DNA of 64,000 bases. Origin: Elizabethkingia miricola (GTDB taxonomy: Bacteria > Bacteroidota > Bacteroidia > Flavobacteriales > Weeksellaceae). Positions 8,041-16,765 of this stretch are shown here, piece by piece. Each line of letters starts with the position of its first letter. Position 1 is the stretch's first letter. The notes beneath the pieces are model-generated. The model saw only the letters and a list, made by a program, of their open reading frames with translations. It did no database searches and was not told the DNA's origin. The translations under genes were made by a program, and so were the position numbers. The stretch lies in contig NZ_LSGQ01000003.1 of NCBI RefSeq assembly GCF_001675285.1, positions 310,001 to 374,000 of the forward strand, written 5' to 3'.

Positions 8041-9804
8041 ATGGAGATAAAAAAACAGATTCAGGATCAAATTACTGAAATTATTCAGCAGAAATACCAG
8101 TTAGAAGGTATTGCACTAGAAGTTCAGCAGAATAAAACCGATTTTGAAGGAGATTTCACTGTAGTGATTTTTCCGCTTGTAAAACAAGCGAGGAAAAGTC
8201 CAGACGCATTGGGACAGGAATTGGGTGAAGGACTTATAGCAGCTACTGATTATATCAGGTCCTATCAGGTTGTGAAAGGTTTTTTAAATCTTTCTCTGAA
8301 AAATGATTTTTTTATCGGCCAGGTTCAGAATTTAGGTGATGATTTAGGAACACTTCCTGCAAAGGAAGAAACTATCATGGTAGAGTATTCGTCTCCGAAT
8401 ACCAATAAACCATTGCACTTAGGTCACGTAAGAAACAACCTTTTAGGTTATTCTGTTGCACAGATATTGAAAGCTGCAGGTTATAATGTAATTAAAACTC
8501 AGATTATCAATGACCGTGGTATTCATATTTGTAAATCCATGTTGGCATGGGAGAAGTTTGGAAACGGTGAGACTCCTGAATCAACAGGGCTGAAAGGTGA
8601 TAAACTGGTTGGTAACTATTATGTAAGATTCGATCAGGAATATAAAAAGCAGATTGAGGATCTAAAAACTCAGGGAGTAACAGAAGAAGAAGCTAAAAAG
8701 AAGGCTCCGATAATGCTGGAAGCTCAGAAAATGTTACTGGACTGGGAAAATGGTGATGAAAAAGTACGTCAGCTTTGGGAAATGATGAACGCTTGGGTGT
8801 ATAAAGGTTTCAATGAGAGCTATGCGCGTATGGGAGTCGATTTTGAGCAGCGTCAGTATGAAAGTAATACCTATCTTCTTGGGAAAGATATTATTCAGGA
8901 AGGGCTGGATAAAGGCATTTTATTCCGTAAAGATGACGGTTCAGTATGGATAGACCTTACAGAGGATGGTCTGGATCAGAAATTATTACTGCGTTCCGAT
9001 GGAACTTCTGTATATATGACTCAGGATTTAGGAACAGCGGTAGAGCGTTTTAAAGATAATGATATTCAGCAGTTAATTTATACAGTAGGAAATGAACAGG
9101 ATTACCACTTCCAGGTACTGTTTTTGGTACTTAAGAAGTTAGGATATTCATGGGCAGATCATTTACATCATTTATCTTACGGAATGGTAGAACTTCCTAA
9201 TGGTAAAATGAAATCCCGTGAAGGTACTGTTGTCGATGCGGATGAATTAATGGAAGAAATGTACCTTACTGCAAAAGAAAAAGCACAGGAACTAGGTAAG
9301 ATGGAAGGTCTTACGGAAGAAGATAAAGAGAAATCTTATGAAACGGTAGGCCTTGGTGCTTTGAAGTATTATATTTTGAAGATTGATCCGAAGAAAAAAA
9401 TATTATTTAACCCGGCTGAAAGTATTGATTTCAATGGTAATACAGGGCCATTTATCCAGTATACCTATGCACGAATTCAATCCTTATTGAACAGAGCAGA
9501 ATATAAAGAAGGTAATATTTCGGAGAGCTATCAGCTAAATGCTTCTGAGAAAGAATTACTAGTAATGGCTTCTCAGTTTAATGAAGTAATTGCTAAAGCT
9601 GCTGAAACATTAAGCCCTGCGCAGGTAGCAAACTATGTATATGATTTGGTGAAATCATATAACTCTTTTTATCAGAATAATCCTATTCTTAATCAGGATA
9701 ATGAAGATGCAAAACAACTTCGCCTGAAACTTTCCAAAGTAACTGGAAATATCATTCAGAAAGCATTAGAGCTTTTAGGAATAGGAACTGTCAACAGAAT
9801 GTAA
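8041..9804 (+). CDS. argS: arginine--tRNA ligase
   Basis: Full-length (587 aa) cytoplasmic class I aminoacyl-tRNA synthetase that charges tRNA-Arg with arginine. An N-terminal Add-1 domain (residues ~1-85) precedes the Rossmann catalytic core. The HIGH signature reads HLGH near residue 126 in 'NTNKPLHLGHVRNNLLGY'. The KMSKS-equivalent loop is 'NGKMKSREG' near residue 389, and the C-terminal DALR anticodon-binding domain contains 'GPFIQYTYARIQSLLNRAE'. The ATG at 8041 is fixed by the promoter 20 nt upstream and by the usual N-terminal length. It is monocistronic, closed by a terminator shared with the next, convergent gene. Confidence 0.97.
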   Translation: MEIKKQIQDQITEIIQQKYQLEGIALEVQQNKTDFEGDFTVVIFPLVKQARKSPDALGQELGEGLIAATDYIRSYQVVKGFLNLSLKNDFFIGQVQNLGDDLGTLPAKEETIMVEYSSPNTNKPLHLGHVRNNLLGYSVAQILKAAGYNVIKTQIINDRGIHICKSMLAWEKFGNGETPESTGLKGDKLVGNYYVRFDQEYKKQIEDLKTQGVTEEEAKKKAPIMLEAQKMLLDWENGDEKVRQLWEMMNAWVYKGFNESYARMGVDFEQRQYESNTYLLGKDIIQEGLDKGILFRKDDGSVWIDLTEDGLDQKLLLRSDGTSVYMTQDLGTAVERFKDNDIQQLIYTVGNEQDYHFQVLFLVLKKLGYSWADHLHHLSYGMVELPNGKMKSREGTVVDADELMEEMYLTAKEKAQELGKMEGLTEEDKEKSYETVGLGALKYYILKIDPKKKILFNPAESIDFNGNTGPFIQYTYARIQSLLNRAEYKEGNISESYQLNASEKELLVMASQFNEVIAKAAETLSPAQVANYVYDLVKSYNSFYQNNPILNQDNEDAKQLRLKLSKVTGNIIQKALELLGIGTVNRM

Positions 9805-9824
9805 TTTATTGAGATTTTAAATAT

Positions 9825-9852
9825 AAAAAACCTGCTTTTTAGCAGGTTTTTT
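9825..9852. terminator. bidirectional terminator between argS and the S9 peptidase gene
   Basis: AAAAAACCTGCT-TTTT-AGCAGGTTTTTT is a symmetric hairpin with A/T tracts on both sides, between convergent genes. Confidence 0.9.
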
Positions 9853-9857
9853 AGTGT

Positions 9858-12017
9858 TTATTTTGTCTTATTAGGTCCCAGTAAGAATTCTTTCGGATGT
9901 TTCTTACCCAAGAGATGAGCTGTAAAATAGTCCCAACGGCGTCTCATCATATAATAAGTGTGTTCCCCAAAACCATGGGCACTGTTAGGAAAAGCAATGA
10001 AATCATAATCTTTATTAGCTTTCTCCAAAGCTTCAATTACTAAAAGAGCATTGTATGGTGGTACATTGTCATCCATCATACCGTGTGCAATAAGTAATTT
10101 ACCTTTCAGGTTTTTAGCATAGAGCTGATTGGCCTGAGATGCATAGTCCGAATTTTCTACAAGCCCGTTATATCTCTCACCCCAGTCATCTTCATAATTA
10201 CGGTTATCATGATTACCAGATTCTGAAATACCAACTTTAAAGAAATCCGGATATCTGAACATAGCTGCAGCAGTTGCAAAGCCTCCGCCAGAATGTCCCC
10301 AGATACCAACTTTGTCCACATCTATAGGATATGTTGCTGCAAGTTGTTTAATGGCAGCGATTTGATCAGGTAAGGTATTGATAGACATATTTCCGTAGCT
10401 CATATCATGATAAGATTTTGAACGATATGGATTGCTGGTTCCTTCCAAAACCAAAACATAGGCACCTAATTCAGCAAGTGCATTGTTATCTCCTTTAGAT
10501 GCAGTGAATGCCCAGCTTCCAACACTTCCTCCTTGTGGTCCCGGATATATATAATCGATAATCGGATATTTTTTACCGGCAACAATATTACTAGGCTGGA
10601 AGAGAAGACCATAAACATCAGTCACACCATCACCAGCTTTTAGTTTTACAGGCGTCGGCGCTTTCCAGCCGGTAGCTTCCAAAGCTGTTAAGTTTGCCTT
10701 TTCCAAATCCATTACTTTCATACCATCCAGTTTTTTAACTAAAGAAACCGGAGCTATATTAGGTTGCGAATATTGATCTATGAAATGTGCACCGTCTGGA
10801 GAAAGTGTAACTTGGTGAGTACCTGTTTCTGGAGTCAGGTTTTTGAAATTTTTTCCGGAAAAGTCGATTGAACAGAAAGAAATAAAATAAGGGTTTTCTT
10901 TTTGCAAACCCGCTGCTGTAAAGTATAATTTCCGGTTCTTCTCATCTACCTTTAACAGATTGGCTACAAGCCAGTCACCCTTAGTAATCTGATGTTTCAG
11001 TTTTCCTGTTTTAGCATCATATAGATAAAGATGTCCCCAATTATCTCTTTCGGAGTACCATAATACTTCATTTGTTGTAGGTAAATAACGCCAGTTGATT
11101 GCATTACGTCCGGATTCAAATTGGGTAGCAACGGTTTCTTCAAAAACTTCACGGATAGAACCATCCTTAGTATTGGCAATTCTTAATTTTGCATTTTTGT
11201 GATCTCTGGAAGTAGATACAAAGGCAACTTCTGAACCATTCGGGTTCCAGTCGATGTCATCAAAAGTTCCGCTGGCAGCAATATCATCACTAAGTGTTCC
11301 TCTGTGAAAATCGGGCTTCATTTTGAAACGAACTAAACCACCGTTTTCAGTATCTATAACAACTCTGTGCAACATCGGAAGAACTGTGTCTCCAGGTAGA
11401 GGGTATTTCCATGCTTTTAATTGTGGATGTCCGACATTAGTGGTTACCAGATACATTTCGCCTACATTCCTTTCATCCATCTGAAAAGTAGTAATCTTTT
11501 TGGAATCAGGTGACCATCTTAGTATAGGAGCATCACTGTGCTTCCAACCTGCATTATCAGTAGCATATCCAAAATCTTTTATTCCGTCAGTGGTCAGTTG
11601 CTTTTTATCATGAGTGGCTGTGTCTTCTATCCACAGATTGTAATTATCAATGTAAGCTAGTTTCTTTCCATCGGGAGAAAGAACGCCAGGTTTATTGTTT
11701 TTCCTTTGTGGCGGTGTGATTGGAGAGTTGGAATTTCTTTGAACAGTCTGAATTACTGCTTCAGTTTTAGTCTTTTTTTCGAGAACAACATTAACATTAG
11801 TGAGATCGCCTGCTGATGAAGTTTTGGTATATTTAAAGCTTTTACCATCTTTATCCCATATAGGTCCATTCATTACATTCCGGACCAGAGGTGCGGTTTT
11901 ATAAAACAATCTGCTTTCTGCTCTTCTGTAATCTGCAACGGTAACAGAATCCTGAGCGTAAAACATAGAAACAGATACCGACCCTAATGCAATCAGAGCC
12001 AATTTTGAATACTTCAT
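9858..12017 (-). CDS. S9 family peptidase, dipeptidyl peptidase IV-like
   Basis: A 719-residue secreted prolyl-type dipeptidyl peptidase. It has a signal peptide MKYSKLALIALGSVSVSMFYAQ, an N-terminal DPP IV beta-propeller (residues ~95-470, with 'DNYNLWIED' and 'PILRWSPDSKKITTFQMDER') and a C-terminal alpha/beta hydrolase. The catalytic triad is visible: Ser near residue 576 in GHSGGGFA, Asp near 650 in 'HGMMDDNVP', His near 680 in 'SAHGFG'. The propeller segment around 'DMDERNVGEM' lies where DPP IV enzymes carry their N-terminus-binding glutamates. It should remove X-Pro or similar dipeptides from peptides in the periplasm. It is transcribed alone, divergently from the M1 aminopeptidase, and the pair may jointly degrade peptides. 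Confidence 0.92.
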   Translation of the reverse strand: MKYSKLALIALGSVSVSMFYAQDSVTVADYRRAESRLFYKTAPLVRNVMNGPIWDKDGKSFKYTKTSSAGDLTNVNVVLEKKTKTEAVIQTVQRNSNSPITPPQRKNNKPGVLSPDGKKLAYIDNYNLWIEDTATHDKKQLTTDGIKDFGYATDNAGWKHSDAPILRWSPDSKKITTFQMDERNVGEMYLVTTNVGHPQLKAWKYPLPGDTVLPMLHRVVIDTENGGLVRFKMKPDFHRGTLSDDIAASGTFDDIDWNPNGSEVAFVSTSRDHKNAKLRIANTKDGSIREVFEETVATQFESGRNAINWRYLPTTNEVLWYSERDNWGHLYLYDAKTGKLKHQITKGDWLVANLLKVDEKNRKLYFTAAGLQKENPYFISFCSIDFSGKNFKNLTPETGTHQVTLSPDGAHFIDQYSQPNIAPVSLVKKLDGMKVMDLEKANLTALEATGWKAPTPVKLKAGDGVTDVYGLLFQPSNIVAGKKYPIIDYIYPGPQGGSVGSWAFTASKGDNNALAELGAYVLVLEGTSNPYRSKSYHDMSYGNMSINTLPDQIAAIKQLAATYPIDVDKVGIWGHSGGGFATAAAMFRYPDFFKVGISESGNHDNRNYEDDWGERYNGLVENSDYASQANQLYAKNLKGKLLIAHGMMDDNVPPYNALLVIEALEKANKDYDFIAFPNSAHGFGEHTYYMMRRRWDYFTAHLLGKKHPKEFLLGPNKTK

Positions 12018-12179
12018 ATTATTACTAGTTAATTAGAAAAACAAATATCGTAATATGAATGCTAATAATTTAATAAAATGGTTGGTGATTTGATATTAAT
12101 TAATACTCAGACTAATTGTACTCTATTTTCTCTACTCTCCTTTACTCAGTAATTCCAATTCAATTCTTATCTTTAAGCT

Positions 12180-14744
12180 ATGAAAACAGGTTTACTCACA
12201 TCATTTTTTATCATATTCAGCAGTTGCTATAATGCCCAAATAAAGCCCAGTCTAAAAGTTGAGTCTGGTGTATCTTATGAATTAGCTCAGTTTAGAAAAA
12301 GTACATTAAGCGATATTAAATACGAGTTAGACCTGGATATTCCTGAAAACAAAACCGAAAGAATTTCGGGAACCGAAAATTTGACTTTCAATTATAAGAA
12401 ACAGGGTGAATTACCATTACAAATAGATTTCAAAGAAAATGCAGCTTCTTTATTGTCGGTAACTGTAAATGGACAAGCTATAAAGCCTGTTTTAGAAAAT
12501 GAACATATTTTAATAGATCAGAAGTATCTGAAATCAGAACTTAACCAGATTACTTTTAAATTTTTAGCAGGTAATTCAGCACTGAACAGACGCGATGGAT
12601 ATTTGTACACACTGTTTGTGCCGGATCGTGCGAGAACCATGTTTCCGTGCTTCGATCAGCCTAACCTGAAAGCAAATTATTCTTTAACATTAACAATCCC
12701 TGAAAAGTGGAATGCTATGGCTAACGGAATATTAAAAGAAACTTCCGTGAATCAGGGAAGAAAAAAAATGAGCTTTGCCCAGTCGGATTTATTACCAACA
12801 TATCTGTTTTCTTTTGCAGCCGGAGATTTTAAATATTTCAAAGAAAAGATAGGGCAACAGGATGCTGGTATGCTATATCGTGAAACCGATTCCGTAAAGA
12901 TTAAAAATAGTATGGATTCTATTTATAATATTTACAGAAATTCACTTGCTTATTATGAAAAGTGGACAGGTATTCAGTATCCTTTCCAGAAACATGGATT
13001 GGTTGTTGTTCCTGATTTCCAATTTGGAGGCATGGAGCATCCCGGGGCAATCCTGTTTCAGAACTCTACTTTATTTTTAGATAAAAATGCAACGCAAAGC
13101 CAGCTGAATAACCGTTCTAATCTTCTTGCTCATGAAGTTGCCCATCTGTGGTTTGGGGATATGGTGACCATGGATTGGTTTAATGATGTGTGGACGAAAG
13201 AAGTTTTTGCCAATTTTATGGCAGACAAAAGTACAGGAGCCTCTTCAGATAAAAGTATTTATGATCTGAAATTTCTGACAACACATTTCCCGGCGGCTTA
13301 CTCTGTAGACCGGACTATAGGTGCTAATCCTATCCGTCAGGTTCTGGATAACCTGCAAAATGCAGGAATGATGTATGGTCCGATTATTTATAATAAAGCT
13401 CCTATTATGATGCGCCAGTTGGAATTGTTGATAGGTGAAGCAAATTTTAGAAAAGGAGTAAGTGAATACCTGAGAAAATATGCTTACAGCAATGCTACGT
13501 GGCCGGATCTTATTACAATTTTGGATAACCAGACACCCGAAGACCTGCAAAGCTGGAATAAAGTATGGGTGAATGAACCAGGGAGACCAGTTATTGACTA
13601 TAAAGTAAAATATAATGGAGATAAGATTGGGTACTTTACAATCACCCAACATCCGGAGCATGGAGAAGTCCAGAAACTCTGGCCACAAGAATTTCAGATT
13701 AGTTTATTTTATCCTGATAAAATAGAAAAAGTTGATGTAAAGCTTTCCGAAAAGCAACAGGATATACCTGAATTAAAAGGAAAGCAGAAACCTTTATTTG
13801 TTCTTCAAAATTCATCGGGAATAGGTTATGGAGTGTTCAAAGTTGATAAAGACTTAATGAGAGGTTTCTCATTGATAAAAGACCCTGTGAGTAGAGCCAG
13901 TGCTTATATTTCATTGTACGAAAATATGCTGGGCGGATCAGGTATTGCGCCACAGGAATTATTGCATTTTTTTGCAGGGCAACTACAAAAGGAAAGTACT
14001 GAACTTAACCTGAGACTTATCACAGGATATATTTCCGGAATATATTGGGGGTTTCTACCTGAAAGTACAAGAAATAAAGAATCTGAAGGCTTAGAAAATA
14101 TTGTTTGGAATGCTTTACAGAAACAGGCCGCAGTTAATAATAAAAAGAATTTGTTCGACTGTTATCAGGGAATTTTTCAGTCTAAAAAGGCATACGATAA
14201 TTTGTATACAATATGGAAGACGCAGACTGTACCACAAGGTATTACTTTAAATGATGAGGACTTTACAAGTCTTGCGCTGGCTTTATCATTGCGAAATAAT
14301 AACAATAGCGATCTTTTACAGGAGCAATTAACCAGAATTAAAAATCCTGATCGAATTAACCGTTTTAAAATTATAATGAAAGCTGCTTCTTCAGATAAAA
14401 AGATTCGGGACGAATTTTTTAATAGCCTTGCAGAAAAGCAAAACAGATCCAATGAATCGGCTGTTGGTGCTGCACTGGGATATTTACACCATCCGTTAAG
14501 ACAGCAGGTTTCTGTTAATTATCTGCCGGAAACTTTAGACTTGTTGCAGGAAATACAGAAAACGGGAGATATCTTTTTCCCGGATAACTGGCTTCGTTCT
14601 ACCTTTAGCAGCTACCAGAATCCTGAAGCACTTATTGTTGTCAATCAGTTTATTCAGAAAAACCCTGATTATAATTCGATACTGAAGAATAAAATCTTGC
14701 AGGCGACTGAAAACCTGAGAAGAGCCCAAAAACTGGTAAAATAA
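12180..14744 (+). CDS. M1 family zinc aminopeptidase, secreted
   Basis: An 854-residue gluzincin aminopeptidase that removes N-terminal residues from peptides. The zinc site is intact: HEVAH at residues 318-322 and the third ligand Glu at 341 (KEVFANF), the exact HEXXH-x18-E spacing. The substrate-binding GxMEN motif appears as GGMEHPG near residue 283, with His instead of Asn. The leader MKTGLLTSFFIIFSSCYNAQ can be read as a signal peptidase I site (YNAQ) or a lipobox (FSSC), so the protein is either periplasmic or lipid-anchored. The domain order is an N-terminal beta-sheet domain, the catalytic domain and a long helical C-terminal region. It is divergent from the DPP IV-like gene across a 162-bp intergenic region. 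Confidence 0.93.
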   Translation: MKTGLLTSFFIIFSSCYNAQIKPSLKVESGVSYELAQFRKSTLSDIKYELDLDIPENKTERISGTENLTFNYKKQGELPLQIDFKENAASLLSVTVNGQAIKPVLENEHILIDQKYLKSELNQITFKFLAGNSALNRRDGYLYTLFVPDRARTMFPCFDQPNLKANYSLTLTIPEKWNAMANGILKETSVNQGRKKMSFAQSDLLPTYLFSFAAGDFKYFKEKIGQQDAGMLYRETDSVKIKNSMDSIYNIYRNSLAYYEKWTGIQYPFQKHGLVVVPDFQFGGMEHPGAILFQNSTLFLDKNATQSQLNNRSNLLAHEVAHLWFGDMVTMDWFNDVWTKEVFANFMADKSTGASSDKSIYDLKFLTTHFPAAYSVDRTIGANPIRQVLDNLQNAGMMYGPIIYNKAPIMMRQLELLIGEANFRKGVSEYLRKYAYSNATWPDLITILDNQTPEDLQSWNKVWVNEPGRPVIDYKVKYNGDKIGYFTITQHPEHGEVQKLWPQEFQISLFYPDKIEKVDVKLSEKQQDIPELKGKQKPLFVLQNSSGIGYGVFKVDKDLMRGFSLIKDPVSRASAYISLYENMLGGSGIAPQELLHFFAGQLQKESTELNLRLITGYISGIYWGFLPESTRNKESEGLENIVWNALQKQAAVNNKKNLFDCYQGIFQSKKAYDNLYTIWKTQTVPQGITLNDEDFTSLALALSLRNNNNSDLLQEQLTRIKNPDRINRFKIIMKAASSDKKIRDEFFNSLAEKQNRSNESAVGAALGYLHHPLRQQVSVNYLPETLDLLQEIQKTGDIFFPDNWLRSTFSSYQNPEALIVVNQFIQKNPDYNSILKNKILQATENLRRAQKLVK

Positions 14745-14752
14745 AAGTTATG

Positions 14753-14783
14753 TTGCCCTTTGAAACAGATTGCTGTAAATTTG
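14753..14783 (+). promoter_or_regulatory. menE promoter, near-leaderless
   Basis: TTG (14753-14755), 20 bp, then TAAATTTG (14776-14783) is an exact -7 element that ends only 4 nt before the menE ATG. The transcript should begin at or within a few bases of the start codon. Confidence 0.6.
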
Positions 14784-14787
14784 GATT

Positions 14788-15813
14788 ATGAAGATTGATT
14801 TTTCAAAAAATATTAGTGCAGGGAACCTAAAACCTCAAAACGACTTTGAAGAAAAAGTTGAAAACTTTTTAGCTGAGTGGTATTCAGACTCTGAAACTGT
14901 TGAGGTGCAGACTTCCGGTTCAACAGGGATTCCTAAAAAATTCCCGATTGAAAAATCCCGAATGTTGAATTCTGCAGAAATGACCTGTAATTTTTTAAAT
15001 CTTAAAGAAGGAGATACTGCCTTACTTTGCCTTCCAGTAGAATATATCTCCGGCAAAATGATGGTTGTTCGGTCTCTGTTCAGAAAACTAAAACTTACAG
15101 CTGTTGAGCCTAAATTGGATCCGCTTAAAAATACAGATGAAAGTTTTGCCTTCTGTGCGATGACACCATTGCAAGTTGAAAATTCTCTGGACAAAATACA
15201 TTTGATAGAAAATTTAATCATTGGTGGAGCAGCTGTATCTGAAAGTCTGAAGAAAAAGCTGAGTGATATTTTAGAAAGAAAACAAACGGCATCCAAAGTT
15301 TATGAAACATACGGAATGTCTGAAACTCTTTCTCATATCGGACTAAAGCGAATCTATCCTGAAGGTGAAGATTATTTTACGCTTTTCGATGGAGTGACAA
15401 TCTCCTTGGATGACCGTGACTGCCTTCGGATCTCAGCACCTAAAATTAATGCTGAATTGCTTCAGACTAATGATATCGTTGATGTATTGAATCCTAAACA
15501 GTTCAGGTTTTTAGGAAGAGCGGATAATGTAATTAACTCCGGTGGAGCCAAAATATTTCCTGAGCAATTAGAAGCTCTGGTAAAAAAGCATATTTCTAAT
15601 GAAGCAGTTTTTATGGGAATTCCGGATGAGGTACTAGGACAGAAATTAATCTTGGTTATTGAGTCAGATGAAAACGAAATACTGAGATCCCAGGTCTTGG
15701 ATGTTAAATATGAAAAGCCTTTTCATAAACCCAAAGAAATAGTATTTGTATCTAAAATTCCAAGGACACCTAATGGTAAAGTAGATAGGAATGGTTTACT
15801 TGAATATATTTAA
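14788..15813 (+). CDS. menE: o-succinylbenzoate--CoA ligase-like AMP-binding enzyme
   Basis: A 341-residue member of the adenylate-forming ligase family, shorter than the ~450-500 residues of most MenE proteins but typical of the compact flavobacterial version. Motifs: the AMP-binding P-loop 'TSGSTGIPKKF' (~residue 45), 'YGMSETLSHIG' (A5), 'GRADNVINSGGAKIFPEQLE' (A7/A8 hinge) and 'RTPNGKVDRNGL' (A10) with the catalytic Lys near residue 331. MenE activates o-succinylbenzoate to its CoA ester in menaquinone synthesis, which fits an organism respiring with menaquinone and the NDH-2 gene later in the window. No other men genes are adjacent. Another acyl-CoA synthetase activity cannot be excluded from motifs alone. 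Confidence 0.85.
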   Translation: MKIDFSKNISAGNLKPQNDFEEKVENFLAEWYSDSETVEVQTSGSTGIPKKFPIEKSRMLNSAEMTCNFLNLKEGDTALLCLPVEYISGKMMVVRSLFRKLKLTAVEPKLDPLKNTDESFAFCAMTPLQVENSLDKIHLIENLIIGGAAVSESLKKKLSDILERKQTASKVYETYGMSETLSHIGLKRIYPEGEDYFTLFDGVTISLDDRDCLRISAPKINAELLQTNDIVDVLNPKQFRFLGRADNVINSGGAKIFPEQLEALVKKHISNEAVFMGIPDEVLGQKLILVIESDENEILRSQVLDVKYEKPFHKPKEIVFVSKIPRTPNGKVDRNGLLEYI

Positions 15814-15816
15814 GAT

Positions 15817-16299
15817 ATGAGAATAAGGTATATTTTAGTATTTTTTCTTATAGCTATTATTGGGTTTCCTTTTTTTGTAAAGTGTTCAAGTGAAGCGGCT
15901 GAAGAACAGGAAAGATACGAAGCTCCTTTTTTTCAGAATCATATTATTATAAAAGGAGTTGTTGATAGTCTATATGATTCGGGTGATCATTGTTTTGGAA
16001 TTGTTTATTTAAAACATTTTAAAAGTAATGTGGAAGAATTTAATCCTTTTCAAAAAGATGTTTTTCCTTATGCAATTCAAAGAAATGAATGTGAGATTTA
16101 TTCGTGGGCATGCCTGCATGATATTAAAAAAGGAGATTCTGTTATTTTAGATTCAGATAAAAGATATGTGAAAATTATATCAAGAAATACAACATATAAT
16201 GCCGAGGGGGATCTGAGATTTATTGGTGGTAAAGTTTTTGAGGTAAAAAGAAAAACTAAATTATTGTTTAAAGATAATTTTAACAGAAATATGCCATGA
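15817..16299 (+). CDS. membrane-anchored or secreted protein of unknown function
   Basis: A 160-residue protein I do not recognise. It begins with one hydrophobic helix (MRIRYILVFFLIAIIGFPFF) followed by VKCSSEAAEE. The Cys could be a weak lipobox, but VKC is a poor match, so an uncleaved anchor is as likely. The remainder is a small, mixed beta-rich domain with three further Cys residues ('GDHCFGIV', 'NECEIYSWACLHDI'). The gene starts 3 bp after menE and overlaps arfB by 4 bp (ATGA), so it is translated within their operon. It is more T-rich than its two neighbours, which may mean it was inserted later. Confidence 0.7.
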   Translation: MRIRYILVFFLIAIIGFPFFVKCSSEAAEEQERYEAPFFQNHIIIKGVVDSLYDSGDHCFGIVYLKHFKSNVEEFNPFQKDVFPYAIQRNECEIYSWACLHDIKKGDSVILDSDKRYVKIISRNTTYNAEGDLRFIGGKVFEVKRKTKLLFKDNFNRNMP

Positions 16300-16688
16300 A
16301 AGATTTCTCTTCAGAATTAAGCTTTAAAACTGCACGGAGTAGTGGTGCGGGAGGGCAGAATGTGAATAAAGTAGAAACCATGGTCACTGCCCGTTGGGCG
16401 GTATGGGATTCTAAATTCTTTTCGGATGAAGAGAAAAAACTGATTTTCGAAAAACTGAAAAATAAGATCAGTGCAGAAGGTTATTTACAGTTAAGCGCTC
16501 AGGAGTCCCGCTCTCAGCTTGATAATAAAGAAAAAGTAATCCAAAAGTTACTGGAGTTGGTAGACAAAGCACTCTTTGTACCGAAGAAAAGATTTAAGAC
16601 CAAGCCTACAAAGTCATCCAAGGAAAAAAGGTTGAATCAGAAAAAGCAACATTCCGAAAAAAAAGAAAACCGAAAATTTAGAATGTAA
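16296..16688 (+). CDS. arfB: alternative ribosome-rescue peptidyl-tRNA hydrolase ArfB (YaeJ)
   Basis: A 130-residue release-factor-like protein. The catalytic GGQ motif is at residues 19-21 within 'SSGAGGQNVNKVETMV', the class I release factor domain 3 signature. The C-terminus is a basic, Lys-rich tail (KKRFKTKPTKSSKEKRLNQK) that in E. coli ArfB enters the empty mRNA channel. It hydrolyses peptidyl-tRNA on stalled ribosomes that lack a stop codon. Length and architecture fit ArfB rather than RF1/RF2, which have extra N-terminal domains. The start overlaps the stop of the preceding gene (ATGA), indicating translational coupling. Confidence 0.9.
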   Translation: MKDFSSELSFKTARSSGAGGQNVNKVETMVTARWAVWDSKFFSDEEKKLIFEKLKNKISAEGYLQLSAQESRSQLDNKEKVIQKLLELVDKALFVPKKRFKTKPTKSSKEKRLNQKKQHSEKKENRKFRM

Positions 16689-16735
16689 ATTAAATAGGGT
16701 GGTTGGATGAAGCTATATTTCTAATTACGAATCCC

Positions 16736-16743
16736 TATCTTTG
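16736..16743 (+). promoter_or_regulatory. -7 element upstream of the deoxyhypusine synthase homologue
   Basis: TATCTTTG is an exact TAnnTTTG match placed 22 bp before the ATG. No well-spaced TTG was found. Confidence 0.5.
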
Positions 16744-16765
16744 CAGAAATTAAATAATAATAAAA

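Noticed and set aside
13245-13688. A 147-codon open frame antisense to the M1 aminopeptidase
   Set aside because: The plus-strand gene here encodes a conserved enzyme. The antisense frame has no domain and no promoter and follows from codon bias.
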